Assembly: GCA_017542145.1 (NCBI GenBank)
Contig: JAFXXQ010000012.1
Span: 1-64,000 of the forward strand
Length of the DNA: 64,000 bases
DNA from: Bacteroidaceae bacterium
GTDB lineage: Bacteria; Bacteroidota; Bacteroidia; Bacteroidales; Bacteroidaceae
Reading direction: 5' to 3'
Positions 1 through 9,765 of the stretch are shown here, one piece after another; the stretch's first letter is position 1; every line of letters starts with the position of its first letter. The position numbers were made by a program, and so were the translations under genes. A model generated the notes under the pieces. That model ran no database searches and was not told the origin of the DNA. It worked only from the letters and a program-made list of their open reading frames with translations.

Positions 1-133
1 TACAGGAAAAATCGAAAGCATAAACAATAAAATCAAAACAATGAAGCGACAAGCATACGGATATAGAGATGAAAAGTTCTTCGAACTCAAGATTCTGTCG
101 TTACATCACAATAACTACGCATTTGTCGGATGA
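1..133 (+). CDS. C-terminal end of an insertion-sequence transposase (partial)
   Basis: An open frame runs in from the left edge (codons from base 2) to a TGA at 131-133, giving 43 residues. It contains INNKIKTMKRQAYGYRD followed by FFELKIL, the C-terminal signature of DDE transposases of the ISL3 type common in Bacteroidales. Only the tail is present, so catalytic residues cannot be checked. The IS end should lie between 133 and the next gene at 192, but I could not define its inverted repeat. Family assignment is from memory of these tails. Confidence 0.7.
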   Translation, partial: TGKIESINNKIKTMKRQAYGYRDEKFFELKILSLHHNNYAFVG

Positions 134-191
134 ACCAAAAAGAACAGATAAATTCACCCTGATTGTTTCACCTCTAAAAAAATAAAAGGTT

Positions 192-920
192 ATGAAAAAG
201 TTAGTTTTACTCGTGTTGGCAGCCACTCTGTCTGTTGCCATGAATGCACAATTAGTCAACGGTGCCGACAATCGCCTGAGAACAAACGTCCAAAGTTTGT
301 CGGAGACGATGCCCAATGCATTGGAAATCGTGCTGGGAATGACTCCCGTTCAGTACAACATCGCTAACCGCATAATTGGCGAATACACAGATGGAACACC
401 CATGTACATGTACCAGGGAGACGAAGAGGGGTTTCTCAACACCCACTTTGGCTTTATCGCCGAAGAATTTCAGCAAATCCTCCCCAACCTCGTCTATCAT
501 GTGGATGACACCCATCTGGGCATTTCCATTACGGAGCTGATACCCGTTCTTGTCACAGCCATCCAGAATCTGAAGGACGAACTGAGGGAAACCCGCAAGG
601 CAGCAGGCATAGGCGATGAAAACGTTACTCCTGTGGAAGCCGTTGCCATGCGCGGCCTGACCACCGAGCTGTTCCAGAACATGCCCAACCCCTTCACGGA
701 GAATACCGTCATCCCCTGCTCCGTAGCGGAGGGCGTCGCCAACGCCATGATCTACATCTACGACCTCAGCGGCAAGCAGATTGACCAGTACCCCGTCGAA
801 GGACGCGGCAAGACCTCCGTCACCATCTCCGCCCGTAGTCTCGATGCCGGCATGTACCTCTACTCCCTCTTCGCCGACGGCAACGTCATCGACACCAAGC
901 GCATGATCCTGACAAAATAA
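192..920 (+). CDS. Secreted S74-like protein with T9SS type A sorting domain
   Basis: The product has 242 residues. Residues 1-19 form a signal peptide ending ...VAMNA. Residues about 85-140 contain GFIAEEFQQILPNLV and later ITELIPVLVTAIQNLK, which resemble the intramolecular-chaperone S74 domain of tail-fibre proteins. Residues about 160-242 start LFQNMPNPF and contain YDLSGKQI and DAGMYLYSL, the pattern of a type A Por (T9SS) C-terminal sorting domain. The protein is therefore probably exported and anchored or released at the cell surface. It starts about 60 bp after an IS transposase end, so its native promoter may have been replaced. Specific function unknown. Confidence 0.75.
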   Translation: MKKLVLLVLAATLSVAMNAQLVNGADNRLRTNVQSLSETMPNALEIVLGMTPVQYNIANRIIGEYTDGTPMYMYQGDEEGFLNTHFGFIAEEFQQILPNLVYHVDDTHLGISITELIPVLVTAIQNLKDELRETRKAAGIGDENVTPVEAVAMRGLTTELFQNMPNPFTENTVIPCSVAEGVANAMIYIYDLSGKQIDQYPVEGRGKTSVTISARSLDAGMYLYSLFADGNVIDTKRMILTK

Positions 921-965
921 GGCCTTACCCTGATTGGGCGAGAAACTAAAGGAAAAGAGTCTGCC

Positions 966-2351
966 ATGCTTTCGCGCATAGGGTACTTGTTCTTCATAGG
1001 CCTTCTGATGATGGCTTGCAGTCAGTCGGAGCAGGGGCCGGAGCCTCAGACGGCAACGCGCCTGCTGGAGGAGGCGGAGGTGGCCTTGGGCAATGACAGC
1101 ATCCGTTTGGGTGAGACGTTGCTGCGGAAAGCCATCCGTCTGTCGGAAGAGTCTGAAGATTGGCATACCCACTATATCGCCTACCAGCGGTTGGCGGAGG
1201 CGTTATCGCAGGGCAATCCGGAGGAGGCGTTGCGGCTGATGAAGAAGTCCCTGGCCATCTATGAGCAGCATCCCGACGATGAGCGCAACCATGTCATCCT
1301 GCTCGACTATGCGGGTACCTACGCTTCACAAGCGGCTTTCGTCAAGGAGGGCTCATACGACGAAGCGCTCGACTTCATCCATCGGGCCTACGACATCGCG
1401 AAGAAGAATCAGATGAACGACCTGATGTGCCAGACGCTTACCAGCCTCGCCAACATCGCCTGGGCAAAGGAGGACTATCGTCAGGCCATCGACTATGCCC
1501 GTCAGGCTGAAGCCATAGCGACGGAAGAACTGCGGCCAGGTACCCTACAGGTGCTGGCACGCAGTTACTTCAGCCTGGGTTTGCTCGACTCGGCGGAAAC
1601 CGTCTATCAGCAGATTGAGCCAGGCGATGATGTCCACATGGCCTATATCGTGCAGAGCAGCCTCGCCAGGATAGCGCTCCGACGGATGGGAGCCACACAG
1701 GTGGAAGACGATATCGACAACGCCTTCGAGCAGGTGGAAGAGTTCTATTATAAGGCACTCGAGCAGAAGGACGATTACTACCAGGAGACGTTGCGACAGG
1801 AAATGGAGAACCAGCGGCTCGAGTACCGCTCGCGCATGTACGCGCGTACAATCCTTATAATAATCATTGCATCCATCTTCGTCATCCTGTCAATGGGGCT
1901 GGTCGTCCGGTACCGAATGCGGGCCGGGCGTCAGGAGAAACGTCGGCTTCAGGAGGAGGCAGAGCACCAGAAGGCGCTGCTGCACCAGGCAAACGAAGTG
2001 GTGGCATTCCTGCAGAACCACATCCTCGAACGTACAGAGGTGATGAAGAAGCTGAGTCAGGGCGGCGATTCGCTCATCACCCTCACCCCGCACGAATGGA
2101 GCGAGATAGAACGCACGCTCAACGCCATCGATGGCAACCGCTTCGCCAACCTCCGCGAGCAGTACCCCACGATGACGGAGGACGACATCCGCCTGTGTAT
2201 CCTCACCCGCCTCGGCGTCAGCAACCGCACCATCGGCAACATCTACTGCATCACCATCTCGGCCGTCCAGCATCGCAAGCTTAAGCTGAAGAAGGACGTG
2301 TTTGGAGAATCCAACCCTGACATCACGCTGGAGCAGATACTGACGAGGTAG
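966..2351 (+). CDS. TPR-transmembrane-HTH regulator (lipoprotein signal)
   Basis: The product has 461 residues. The N-terminus has a lipobox-like LMMAC at residue 18. TPR-like helices fill about 35-280, a single transmembrane helix lies near 293-316, a coiled coil follows, and a C-terminal helical domain (about 375-455) contains DIRLCILTRLGVSNRTIGNIY, a helix-turn-helix resembling LuxR-type domains. Proteins of this build are common in Bacteroidales and are thought to sense envelope or periplasmic signals, although DNA binding by a membrane-tethered form is inferred. It lies 45 bp after the T9SS protein and 68 bp before an LRR surface protein. A similar regulator/LRR pair occurs at 31.7-35.4 kb. 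Confidence 0.7.
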   Translation: MLSRIGYLFFIGLLMMACSQSEQGPEPQTATRLLEEAEVALGNDSIRLGETLLRKAIRLSEESEDWHTHYIAYQRLAEALSQGNPEEALRLMKKSLAIYEQHPDDERNHVILLDYAGTYASQAAFVKEGSYDEALDFIHRAYDIAKKNQMNDLMCQTLTSLANIAWAKEDYRQAIDYARQAEAIATEELRPGTLQVLARSYFSLGLLDSAETVYQQIEPGDDVHMAYIVQSSLARIALRRMGATQVEDDIDNAFEQVEEFYYKALEQKDDYYQETLRQEMENQRLEYRSRMYARTILIIIIASIFVILSMGLVVRYRMRAGRQEKRRLQEEAEHQKALLHQANEVVAFLQNHILERTEVMKKLSQGGDSLITLTPHEWSEIERTLNAIDGNRFANLREQYPTMTEDDIRLCILTRLGVSNRTIGNIYCITISAVQHRKLKLKKDVFGESNPDITLEQILTR

Positions 2352-2374
2352 TTCATAGTTCATGGTTCATAGTT
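2351..2374. repeat. Short direct repeats (GTTCATAG-like)
   Basis: Three near copies of GTTCATAG / GTTCATG run head to tail immediately after the regulator stop codon. It is a simple intergenic repeat with no coding potential of its own. Confidence 0.6.
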
Positions 2375-2419
2375 AAGAATTAAAGTTAAGAAAAAATACT
2401 AACAATAAATCATAAAGTC

Positions 2420-5400
2420 ATGAAACGTACATTCTCTTTTATGCGCATTTTGGCGTCAATTGTGATGTCGGCTGTAGCACTTGTGGCCATTGCCGACGAG
2501 TATATTGACCCTCAGAGCAAGGTCGTCTATACATATGAACCAGGCTCTGGAACAGCAATGGTCAAGGCCGGTAATACGGAAGGAAAATTAGATGGCGGCA
2601 TGATACTTGTCGGCTACTGCCCGGGCAGTCCTGATGCGGCTGGCGATGTCGCGATTCTCGACCGATTTACTATAGGAACTGATGAGTATGTGGTGACGAG
2701 CATAGGCGAACTTGCCTTCATAGAGAACAAAAACATCGCGTCCGTCTGCATCCCTGAGACAGTGACTGAGATCGAAATTGAAGCTTTCAGCTACTGCACT
2801 AACCTGATAGCCGTGCAGCTTCCCGAGGGACTGACGAAAATTGCCCTAAATCTGTTCGAGGGTTGTAATAACCTTGTGTCTGTGGTCATCCCCTCGACGG
2901 TTAACCGTATTGAGCAAAAAGCCTTTTATAAATGCAGCAGTTTGGCCAGCCTCAATCTTCCTGCTGGTATCGTCTATGTTGGCAAAGACGCTTTTTATGG
3001 TACTCCTTGGTACTCTACGATGTATGACGAGGCTCCCGACGGCCCATTCTATATAGGCTCCCTGCTTCTCGGCTATAAAGGAAACAAGCCGAAGGGTGAG
3101 CTGGTGATTAAAGACGGAACCACATTCGTTGGCCGCGGGGCCTTCAGTAACTGTAGTGGCCTGACCAGCGTTACCGTCCCCCCAAGTGTTGCCTGCTTGG
3201 GTTATGACGCATTCTACAACTGCTCCCGTTTGACCGCTGTGTATATCACCGATCTGGCAGCATGGTGCAGCATTGAGTACGAGCAGGGGAACAACGGTTC
3301 CAATCCCCTACACTACGCCCACCACCTTTACCTTAATGGTGAGGAGGTAACCGACCTTGTCATCACCGAGGACATCACCCACGTTGGCGACTATGCCTTT
3401 GACTACTGCAGCGGCCTGACTAGCGTTACCTTTCTAGATGGAGTCACCAGTATTGGCCAACGTGCTTTCCAAGATTGCCGTAACCTGACTAACGTCACCA
3501 TTCCGTCAAGCATGGCTCAAATAGGGAGCTGTGCTTTCATCTGGTGTTACGAACTGAAGGCGGTGCATATCTCAGACCTTACAGCCTGGGGTAGAATCTC
3601 TTTCCATGACAACGTTTCGAATCCCCTTTATTATGGAGCCCACCTTTATCCAACGGCCCAATCTTATTTTTATTACTATAAAGGAGACAAGATTCCTTTG
3701 ATCCTGAATAAAAACAAAGTCGTTGTCAGTATTTCCAAGGAATGTAATCTGGCATGTGAAAGGATTTTTTCAAATGTCCAGCCATTGGATACGATAAGAA
3801 GCGAGGAATTTGAGATGCGAGTCATTTCCCGGTCAGACTATGAGAAGTTAACCTTAATGGACTTCTGGAAAGAAGACTCAAAGTCTGTGATATTGACTTC
3901 ATGCTATTATACAGAGAACTACGAAGAGGTCTTCTCAACTCCACATTTAAGCGTCCGATTGAAAAAAGAACAAGACATTGACTTGCTATCGTCTTATGCT
4001 GAAAAGTATGGACTAAGGATTGTAAAGCAAAATTCGTTTATGCCTTTATGGTATATTCTGTCTGTCACTTTAGATAGTAAAAAAAGTCCATTGGAATGTG
4101 CGAATGAATTATTTGAAAGCGGAGACTTTGCGGCATCAGAACCAGACTTGGCCTTTGACATCTACTCCCAAATGGATTACCGCCCACTGGTGGAGGAGGG
4201 GAAGCATTGGACGTACGACAACTATTTGCCCATACGTCCTGATGAGTATAATCATTACTATTCCTACGATTTGAAAGGAGACACCCTGATAGCAGGGAAG
4301 AACTGCCTCAAGATGTACTCCGACAATCGGTACAACGATGGCGCTGTTAGGTATGAGGCTGCTTTGTATGAGGAAAACAAGAAAGTCTTCTGCTTCTTTC
4401 CTGAAAAGGAAGAAGCCGTGCTATTGTACGACTTCGATTGCGAAATGGGCGATACGCTTAACCTCTATGAGATGCAGATGGTCGTAACAGACATTCAGGC
4501 AGTAATGCCTGGTGACATAGTCATCCTAAAATATGTTCTCCAGCCTGTCTGGGACGAACCTGAGGACTACGGTAAAGTTTTCTGGATTGAAGGTGTGGGC
4601 GCCACGATGGACTTCTTTGCCATGGCGCCGGTGCCAGGCAATTACAATACCCTTCATGCCTGTGAGGTGAAAGGTGAGAAGCTCTATACGGCTGACAACT
4701 TGTACCAGCCTGTCTACCGCCCCTTTATCGAAGAAGGTAAGGTGTGGAAAGTGGGCGACTACTCGGGTAATCCTGTAAGGAGGGTTGAGTACTACTACTT
4801 CGATGGCGACACCATCATCGACGGAAAGACCTGCAAGCAGATGATGTGCCAGCGGTATGTCAGCCCTGAACATCCTGACTATTATTTGATCTCGCAAACA
4901 CCCTCCCTGAGCGATATGGGCGCGTGGTGCGAAGAGGACAAGAAAGTGTACATGTATGACCAGACGCACAAGGAGTTCCAGCTCATGTACGACTTCTCCG
5001 CTGAAGCAAACGATACCTTGCAGGTTAAAAATATATTTGAAAACTACCTGTACATAATTGGACCCAAGCAGACAGGAGGGATGAAAGGCTTTAAGGGCGT
5101 TTACAGAGATGTCATGATGAGTAGGATCGGAGAAGAAAGCTTTTACATTATCACTTGGTTAGAAGGCGTGGGTAGTATTGAGAGTCCGCAGTACAATGTT
5201 TATTATGGAAGAGAATATCATGACGGGGCGTTCCTGATGTCGTGTACCGTTGAGGATGAAGTCATCTACCTCAACGACGAAGTTGTGGATGGAGCCACGC
5301 CTGAGATTATGGATGCCCAGAACCGCCGCATCGACTTCACCCATACCATCAAGACAAAGCCAAAATCGCCCATGAAGAGGGAGGCCGAACGGTCGCTTTA

Positions 5401-5752
5401 TGGCGAATACAACCAACTGCAGTTGGGAATCAATCTTGACCCGCTCGTCGATGCCTATCTGGTGCGCATTACTGACGAATCAAACAAAACCGTCTATGAG
5501 AAAACCATCGACGCAGCGGGCATCGTAGGCCTCAACATCGACATCTCCGCCTACGAAGAAGGCCTTTACACCATAACGTTGGAGAATGACCAAGAGTCCT
5601 TTACAGGCGAATTTGAAGCACGAACAACGGGCCTTTCACCCCTCCTTCAGGAGAAACCTGCGGAGACCATCTACAACCTGCAAGGCCAGCGGCTCAATTC
5701 CTTACGAAAGGGACTGAATATCGTGAACGGCCGAAAGGTTTATGTAAAGTGA
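2420..5752 (+). CDS. BspA-like leucine-rich-repeat surface protein, 1110 residues
   Basis: A signal peptide occupies about 1-25. LRR_5 (BspA) repeats with the pattern 'aF..C..L..v.iP..v..i' lie at about 90-405. Residues about 415-580 (YYYYKGDKIPL... to ASEPDLAFDIYS) resemble the prodomain-like module found before subtilases and in other Bacteroidales surface proteins; no protease domain follows. Two homologous modules start YRPLVEEGKHW (about 585) and YRPFIEEGKVW (about 766). A DUF3244-like beta domain lies at about 990-1065, and the tail TIYNLQGQRL...GRKVYVK is typical of Prevotella exported proteins. A role in adhesion or glycan/protein binding is inferred. The prodomain-like stretch (about 3640-4160) is visibly richer in A+T than its flanks. 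Confidence 0.75.
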   Translation: MKRTFSFMRILASIVMSAVALVAIADEYIDPQSKVVYTYEPGSGTAMVKAGNTEGKLDGGMILVGYCPGSPDAAGDVAILDRFTIGTDEYVVTSIGELAFIENKNIASVCIPETVTEIEIEAFSYCTNLIAVQLPEGLTKIALNLFEGCNNLVSVVIPSTVNRIEQKAFYKCSSLASLNLPAGIVYVGKDAFYGTPWYSTMYDEAPDGPFYIGSLLLGYKGNKPKGELVIKDGTTFVGRGAFSNCSGLTSVTVPPSVACLGYDAFYNCSRLTAVYITDLAAWCSIEYEQGNNGSNPLHYAHHLYLNGEEVTDLVITEDITHVGDYAFDYCSGLTSVTFLDGVTSIGQRAFQDCRNLTNVTIPSSMAQIGSCAFIWCYELKAVHISDLTAWGRISFHDNVSNPLYYGAHLYPTAQSYFYYYKGDKIPLILNKNKVVVSISKECNLACERIFSNVQPLDTIRSEEFEMRVISRSDYEKLTLMDFWKEDSKSVILTSCYYTENYEEVFSTPHLSVRLKKEQDIDLLSSYAEKYGLRIVKQNSFMPLWYILSVTLDSKKSPLECANELFESGDFAASEPDLAFDIYSQMDYRPLVEEGKHWTYDNYLPIRPDEYNHYYSYDLKGDTLIAGKNCLKMYSDNRYNDGAVRYEAALYEENKKVFCFFPEKEEAVLLYDFDCEMGDTLNLYEMQMVVTDIQAVMPGDIVILKYVLQPVWDEPEDYGKVFWIEGVGATMDFFAMAPVPGNYNTLHACEVKGEKLYTADNLYQPVYRPFIEEGKVWKVGDYSGNPVRRVEYYYFDGDTIIDGKTCKQMMCQRYVSPEHPDYYLISQTPSLSDMGAWCEEDKKVYMYDQTHKEFQLMYDFSAEANDTLQVKNIFENYLYIIGPKQTGGMKGFKGVYRDVMMSRIGEESFYIITWLEGVGSIESPQYNVYYGREYHDGAFLMSCTVEDEVIYLNDEVVDGATPEIMDAQNRRIDFTHTIKTKPKSPMKREAERSLYGEYNQLQLGINLDPLVDAYLVRITDESNKTVYEKTIDAAGIVGLNIDISAYEEGLYTITLENDQESFTGEFEARTTGLSPLLQEKPAETIYNLQGQRLNSLRKGLNIVNGRKVYVK

Positions 5753-5798
5753 TGCACTTGTTCAGGTGAATCTGCAATTCGTTTGAACGTGAGATAGA

Positions 5799-5833
5799 AA
5801 AGGAGGGCGTACCTGCTTGGCACGCCCTCCTTT
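5799..5833. terminator. Bidirectional terminator between LRR gene and pnp
   Basis: A perfect 12-bp stem (AAAGGAGGGCGT / ACGCCCTCCTTT) encloses an 11-nt loop between two convergent genes. A/T runs at both ends allow it to serve both strands. Confidence 0.8.
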
Positions 5834-5887
5834 GATTCAGCTGGATGTCCGTCTCAGCCGATACAGAAGTCTGTCTGTTCGCTACGA

Positions 5888-8134
5888 TTAGTGGTTGCGA
5901 CGTTCACCGCCACGGTCGCGACGTTCGCCATTACGTCCGTTCTCACCACGTTCGCCACGCTCGGGACGTTCACGACGGGGAGGACGCTCCTCGTAACCTT
6001 CGGGCTTCGGCAGCAGGGCACGATGGCTGAGCTTGAACTTGCCGGTCTTGGGGTCGATGTCGAGCAGCTTCACGGTGATGGTGTCGCCCTCGTTGAGGCC
6101 GGTCTCTTCCATCGTCTCGAAACGCTTCCAATCAATCTCGCTGATGTGGAGCAGACCTTCCTTGCCGGGCATGAACTCGACGAAGGCGCCGTAAGGCATA
6201 ATGCTGCGCACCTTGCTCTCATAGACCTCGCCCACTTCGGGGATGGCCACGATGGCACGAATCTTCGACATGGCGGCATCAATGCTGGCCTTGTTGGTAG
6301 CGGCAATCTCCACACGACCGATGCCGTCGATCTCGTCGATGTTGATGGTGGCACCCGTCTCTTCCTGCATGCCCTGGATAATCTTTCCACCCGGGCCAAT
6401 GACGGCGCCGATGAACTCCTTGGGAATGGTGATGATTTCGATGCGCGGAGCGTGGGGCTTCAGCTCGGGACGCGGCTCGGACAGCGTCTCCAGCATGCAG
6501 TTGAGGATGTGCATACGACCTTCCTTGGCCTGGTTGAGGGCCTTCTCAAGGATTTCGTAGCTCAGACCGTCGCACTTGATATCCATCTGCGTAGCGGTAA
6601 GGCCTTTGACGGTACCGGTGGTCTTGAAGTCCATGTCGCCGAGGTGGTCCTCATCGCCGAGGATGTCGCTCAGCACGGCATACTTCTCTTCGCCCGGGTT
6701 CTTGATAAGGCCCATAGCGATGCCGCTGACGGGACGTGCGATGGGCACACCAGCGTCCATCAGAGCCAGCGTTCCGGCACAGACGGTAGCCATGGAGCTG
6801 GAGCCGTTGCTCTCGAGGATGTCGCTGACGACGCGCACGCAATAGGCGTAGTCGTGAGGCAGCATCTCCTTCAGGGCGCGCCAGGCGAGGTGGCCGTGAC
6901 CAATCTCGCGACGGCCGACGCTACGCTGAGCCTTGGCTTCACCCGTACTGAAGGGCGGGAAGTTGTAGTGGAGCAGGAAGCGAGCCTTGCTCTGGTCGAG
7001 GACGTCGTCGACGATTTTTTCGTCGTCCTTCGTGCCGAGGGTGACGCTCGTCAGAGACTGCGTCTCGCCGCGGGTGAAGATAGCCGAGCCGTGAGGGCCG
7101 GGCAGGTAGCCGACTTCGCACCAGATGGGACGGATGTCAGTGGTCTTACGGCCGTCGAGGCGCTTGCCCTCGTCGAGGACGCAGCGGCGCATGGCGTCGC
7201 GCTCCACGTCGTGGTAGTAGCGGTCGATGAGGGCGTTCTTCTCGGCCAGCTCGTCTTCGGTGAGGTCGGTATGAGCCTCGGCGTAGGCAGCCTTGAAGTC
7301 CTCGCAGATCTGCGTAAAGGCATCCTCGCGGGCATGCTTATCGCGATTACCCTCCTGGGAAATGGCATAGGCCTTGTCGTAGCAGGCAGCCTTGACTTCG
7401 GCACGGAGGTCCTCGTCGTTATCCTCGTGGCAATATTCACGCTTCACCGTCTTGCCGGCAGCCTCGGCCATCTCCTTCTGCACAAGGCACATGGGCTTGA
7501 TGGCTTCGTGGGCCGCCTTCATGGCGCCAAGCAGGTCGGCTTCGCTCACTTCCTTCATCTCGCCCTCGACCATCATGATGTTGTCATAGGTAGCACCAAC
7601 CATGATGTCCATGTCGGCACGCTCGAGCTGCTCGAAGGTGGGGTCGATAACGTACTCGCCATCGACGCGGGCCACGCGTACTTCGCTGATGGGGCCGTTG
7701 AAGGGGATGTCGCTGACAGCCAATGCAGCGCTGGCAGCAAGGCCAGCCAGAGCATCGGGCATATCCACGCCGTCGGCGCTGAACATAATGATGTTCACAT
7801 ATACTTCGGCATGATAGTTATCGGGGAACAGGGGGCGCAGGGCGCGGTCCACCAAGCGGCAAGTAAGGATTTCGTAGTCCGAAGGCTTGCCTTCACGTTT
7901 GGTGAAGCCACCCGGGTAACGTCCGAATGCGGCATATTTCTCTCTGTACTCTACCTGAAGAGGCATGAAATCTGTTCCGGGAACGGCATCTTTGGCGGCG
8001 CAGACCGTAGCAAGCAGCATCGTCTTGCCCAGCGTGACCATCACGGCTCCGTCGGCCTGCTTGGCCAATTTCCCGGTTTCCAACGTAATCTCCCTGCCGT
8101 CAGGCAGAGCGATTTTTCTTGTGATAATGTTCAT
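5888..8134 (-). CDS. pnp: Polyribonucleotide nucleotidyltransferase (PNPase)
   Basis: The 748-residue product is a full-length PNPase, a phosphorolytic 3'-5' exoribonuclease and RNA degradosome component. The two RNase PH folds are evident ([49 protein letters not shown]). A KH domain with IGPGGKIIQ lies near 580 and an S1 domain ([20 protein letters not shown]) near 640-700. The C-terminal tail is rich in Arg, Gly and Glu, probably an RNA-contacting extension. The start ATG gives the expected [13 protein letters not shown]. It is transcribed alone and faces the LRR gene across a terminator. Confidence 0.97.
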   Translation of the reverse strand: MNIITRKIALPDGREITLETGKLAKQADGAVMVTLGKTMLLATVCAAKDAVPGTDFMPLQVEYREKYAAFGRYPGGFTKREGKPSDYEILTCRLVDRALRPLFPDNYHAEVYVNIIMFSADGVDMPDALAGLAASAALAVSDIPFNGPISEVRVARVDGEYVIDPTFEQLERADMDIMVGATYDNIMMVEGEMKEVSEADLLGAMKAAHEAIKPMCLVQKEMAEAAGKTVKREYCHEDNDEDLRAEVKAACYDKAYAISQEGNRDKHAREDAFTQICEDFKAAYAEAHTDLTEDELAEKNALIDRYYHDVERDAMRRCVLDEGKRLDGRKTTDIRPIWCEVGYLPGPHGSAIFTRGETQSLTSVTLGTKDDEKIVDDVLDQSKARFLLHYNFPPFSTGEAKAQRSVGRREIGHGHLAWRALKEMLPHDYAYCVRVVSDILESNGSSSMATVCAGTLALMDAGVPIARPVSGIAMGLIKNPGEEKYAVLSDILGDEDHLGDMDFKTTGTVKGLTATQMDIKCDGLSYEILEKALNQAKEGRMHILNCMLETLSEPRPELKPHAPRIEIITIPKEFIGAVIGPGGKIIQGMQEETGATINIDEIDGIGRVEIAATNKASIDAAMSKIRAIVAIPEVGEVYESKVRSIMPYGAFVEFMPGKEGLLHISEIDWKRFETMEETGLNEGDTITVKLLDIDPKTGKFKLSHRALLPKPEGYEERPPRRERPERGERGENGRNGERRDRGGERRNH

Positions 8135-8175
8135 CTTTGAAACTTGTTACTATTTATACTCTCTAAAAAATCGCG

Positions 8176-8206
8176 CAAAATTACATAAATACTGCGAATA
8201 ATCAGC
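8176..8206 (-). promoter_or_regulatory. Probable pnp promoter
   Basis: On the minus strand a TAATTTTG box (8176-8183) matches the Bacteroidales -7 consensus TAnnTTTG. The -33 position reads GCTG 19 nt upstream, a weak match. It is 42 bp from the pnp start. Confidence 0.45.
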
Positions 8207-8254
8207 CTAATTTCAGAAATTTTATGTAATTTCGCCGCCGAAATTGATTGAAAA

Positions 8255-9451
8255 ATGAGAAAAACCTTTGTTTTAGCCCTGATTTCAGCCGTTTTGCTCG
8301 TCACCGGCTGTCAACATAAACCTTCCGGCGCCACCATCGAAGGCACCATTACCGAAGCCACCGGAAAGACGCTCTACCTCGACGCGCTGGGCGTGGACCG
8401 CACCACCGTTGTTGATTCCGTCCGCCTCAAGGAGAACGGCGCTTTCTCCTTCCGCGTCCCCCGTCCCGAGTGCTATGATTTCTATCGCCTGCGCATCGAG
8501 CGTGAGCTCATCAACGTCAGCGTCGATTCTACCGAAACCATCCACATCACCGCCGCCCTTCCTACGATGTCCGTCGCCTATCAAGTAGAAGGGTCGGAGA
8601 ACAACGTAAGGCTTCGCGAACTGGTGATGAAGCAGATAGAACTGCAGAACGCCGTGCGTGCCCTCGTCCGCAACAGCGGCCCCGAGGTAGGTGTCACTCG
8701 ACGCAAGATTTCCGATCTCGTACAGCAGTATAAGGATAGCGTCCGTCTCCACTACATCTATGCCGACCCCTCGAAGCCCTGCGCCTACTTTGCCCTTTTC
8801 CAGCGGCTGAACGGCAGCCTCATCTTCGATCCCGTCAGCACACGCGATGACGTTCGCGCCTTCGCTGCCGTGGCCACCAACCTCGACCTCTACTACCCCG
8901 ATGCCGTCCGCACGAAGAACTTGCACAACATCGCCATCAAGGGCATGGCCTCCACGCGTCCCGCACGCTCCACGGCCAACGACAGCATCACCGCTACTCT
9001 GGCTGACAAGTTTGTCGAAGCATCAATTATCGACATCAACCTGCCCAACGCCGACGGCGCCCAATGCAGCCTCACCGACCTCAAGGGCAAGGTGGTGCTG
9101 CTCAGCTTCTGCGCCTATGCCCAGGAGACATCAGCCATGAGTATCCTCGCGCTACGCGAACTCTATAATCAGTACTCCGCGAAGGGATTTGAAATCTACC
9201 AAGTGGGACTCGACGACAACGAGCACTACTGGCGCATGGCCGTCGACAACCTGCCGTGGGTTTGCGTCCACGACCCCGACTGCCAATGGTATGCCACACG
9301 CGAAGGCATCCTCGCCTTCCGTTCCATCCCCGCCTCCACCTACGGCGTCAAGACACTCCCCACCTATTTCCTGATTAACAGAGACAACGAGGTTATCCTC
9401 CGTATCGAGGACGAGAAAGCCCTTGCCGATGCTATCGCAGAAAATATCTAA
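8255..9451 (+). CDS. DUF4369/thioredoxin-fold lipoprotein lacking the CxxC motif
   Basis: The product has 398 residues. A lipoprotein signal ends LLVTGC (Cys19). Residues about 25-130 match the DUF4369 beta domain that precedes many TlpA-like proteins, and about 255-398 form an AhpC/TSA-TlpA thioredoxin fold (GKVVLLSF..., then LPTYFLINRDNEVILRI with the cis-proline). Where relatives have WASWCGPC this protein reads CAYAQETS, so both redox cysteines are missing. It is therefore unlikely to be a classical thiol oxidoreductase; a structural or binding role is inferred. It is divergent from pnp and followed by a repeat-rich gap. Confidence 0.75.
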   Translation: MRKTFVLALISAVLLVTGCQHKPSGATIEGTITEATGKTLYLDALGVDRTTVVDSVRLKENGAFSFRVPRPECYDFYRLRIERELINVSVDSTETIHITAALPTMSVAYQVEGSENNVRLRELVMKQIELQNAVRALVRNSGPEVGVTRRKISDLVQQYKDSVRLHYIYADPSKPCAYFALFQRLNGSLIFDPVSTRDDVRAFAAVATNLDLYYPDAVRTKNLHNIAIKGMASTRPARSTANDSITATLADKFVEASIIDINLPNADGAQCSLTDLKGKVVLLSFCAYAQETSAMSILALRELYNQYSAKGFEIYQVGLDDNEHYWRMAVDNLPWVCVHDPDCQWYATREGILAFRSIPASTYGVKTLPTYFLINRDNEVILRIEDEKALADAIAENI

Positions 9452-9496
9452 GGGAAAGGCTAGAGATTAAAGGTTAAAGGATAGTTTCTGTTCATC

Positions 9497-9729
9497 TTGC
9501 ACCACCTAAAACTGCGGTTTTAGGTTGGCATCGCTTCGGATATAAAAAACACCAGATTTTATTTTGTTTTTCACTCCGCTTGCACTACCTTATTACGGGC
9601 TTTTCGCTCGTTTTAAGTAAGCATTTCATTCTCATTGCACTACCTTTAACGGGCTTTTCGCCCGTTTTAAGTAGGCATTTCATTCTCATTGCACTACCTT
9701 TAACGGGCTTTTCGCCCGTTTTAAATAGG
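9497..9729 (+). repeat. Iterated promoter-like/hairpin modules upstream of greA
   Basis: This gap (9452-9909) holds no gene. TTGCAC(C/T)ACCT recurs at 9497, 9580, 9635 and 9689, and again at the greA promoter (9784). The four copies in this array are each followed by a hairpin: ACCTAAAAC/GTTTTAGGT at 9504-9525, an imperfect ACGGGC...GCTCGT near 9594-9610, and two perfect AACGGGC/GCCCGTT stems. The copies at 9580, 9635 and 9689 form a 54-55-bp tandem repeat. Each carries a -7-like box next to a terminator-like stem, so the block may tune greA transcription. Confidence 0.75.
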
Positions 9730-9765
9730 CTTCGGCTCGGGAAAAACAAAAAATACTTCTTTTTT

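Noticed and set aside
252..1172. Long minus-strand open frame across two plus-strand genes
   Set aside because: It spans two well-supported genes and their gap, has no recognisable domain, and has the odd composition of an antisense shadow.
5891..8140. A 749-codon open frame on the plus strand opposite pnp
   Set aside because: It mirrors the pnp reading frame codon by codon, a result of high-GC codon bias; it has no family features and pnp is certain on the other strand.
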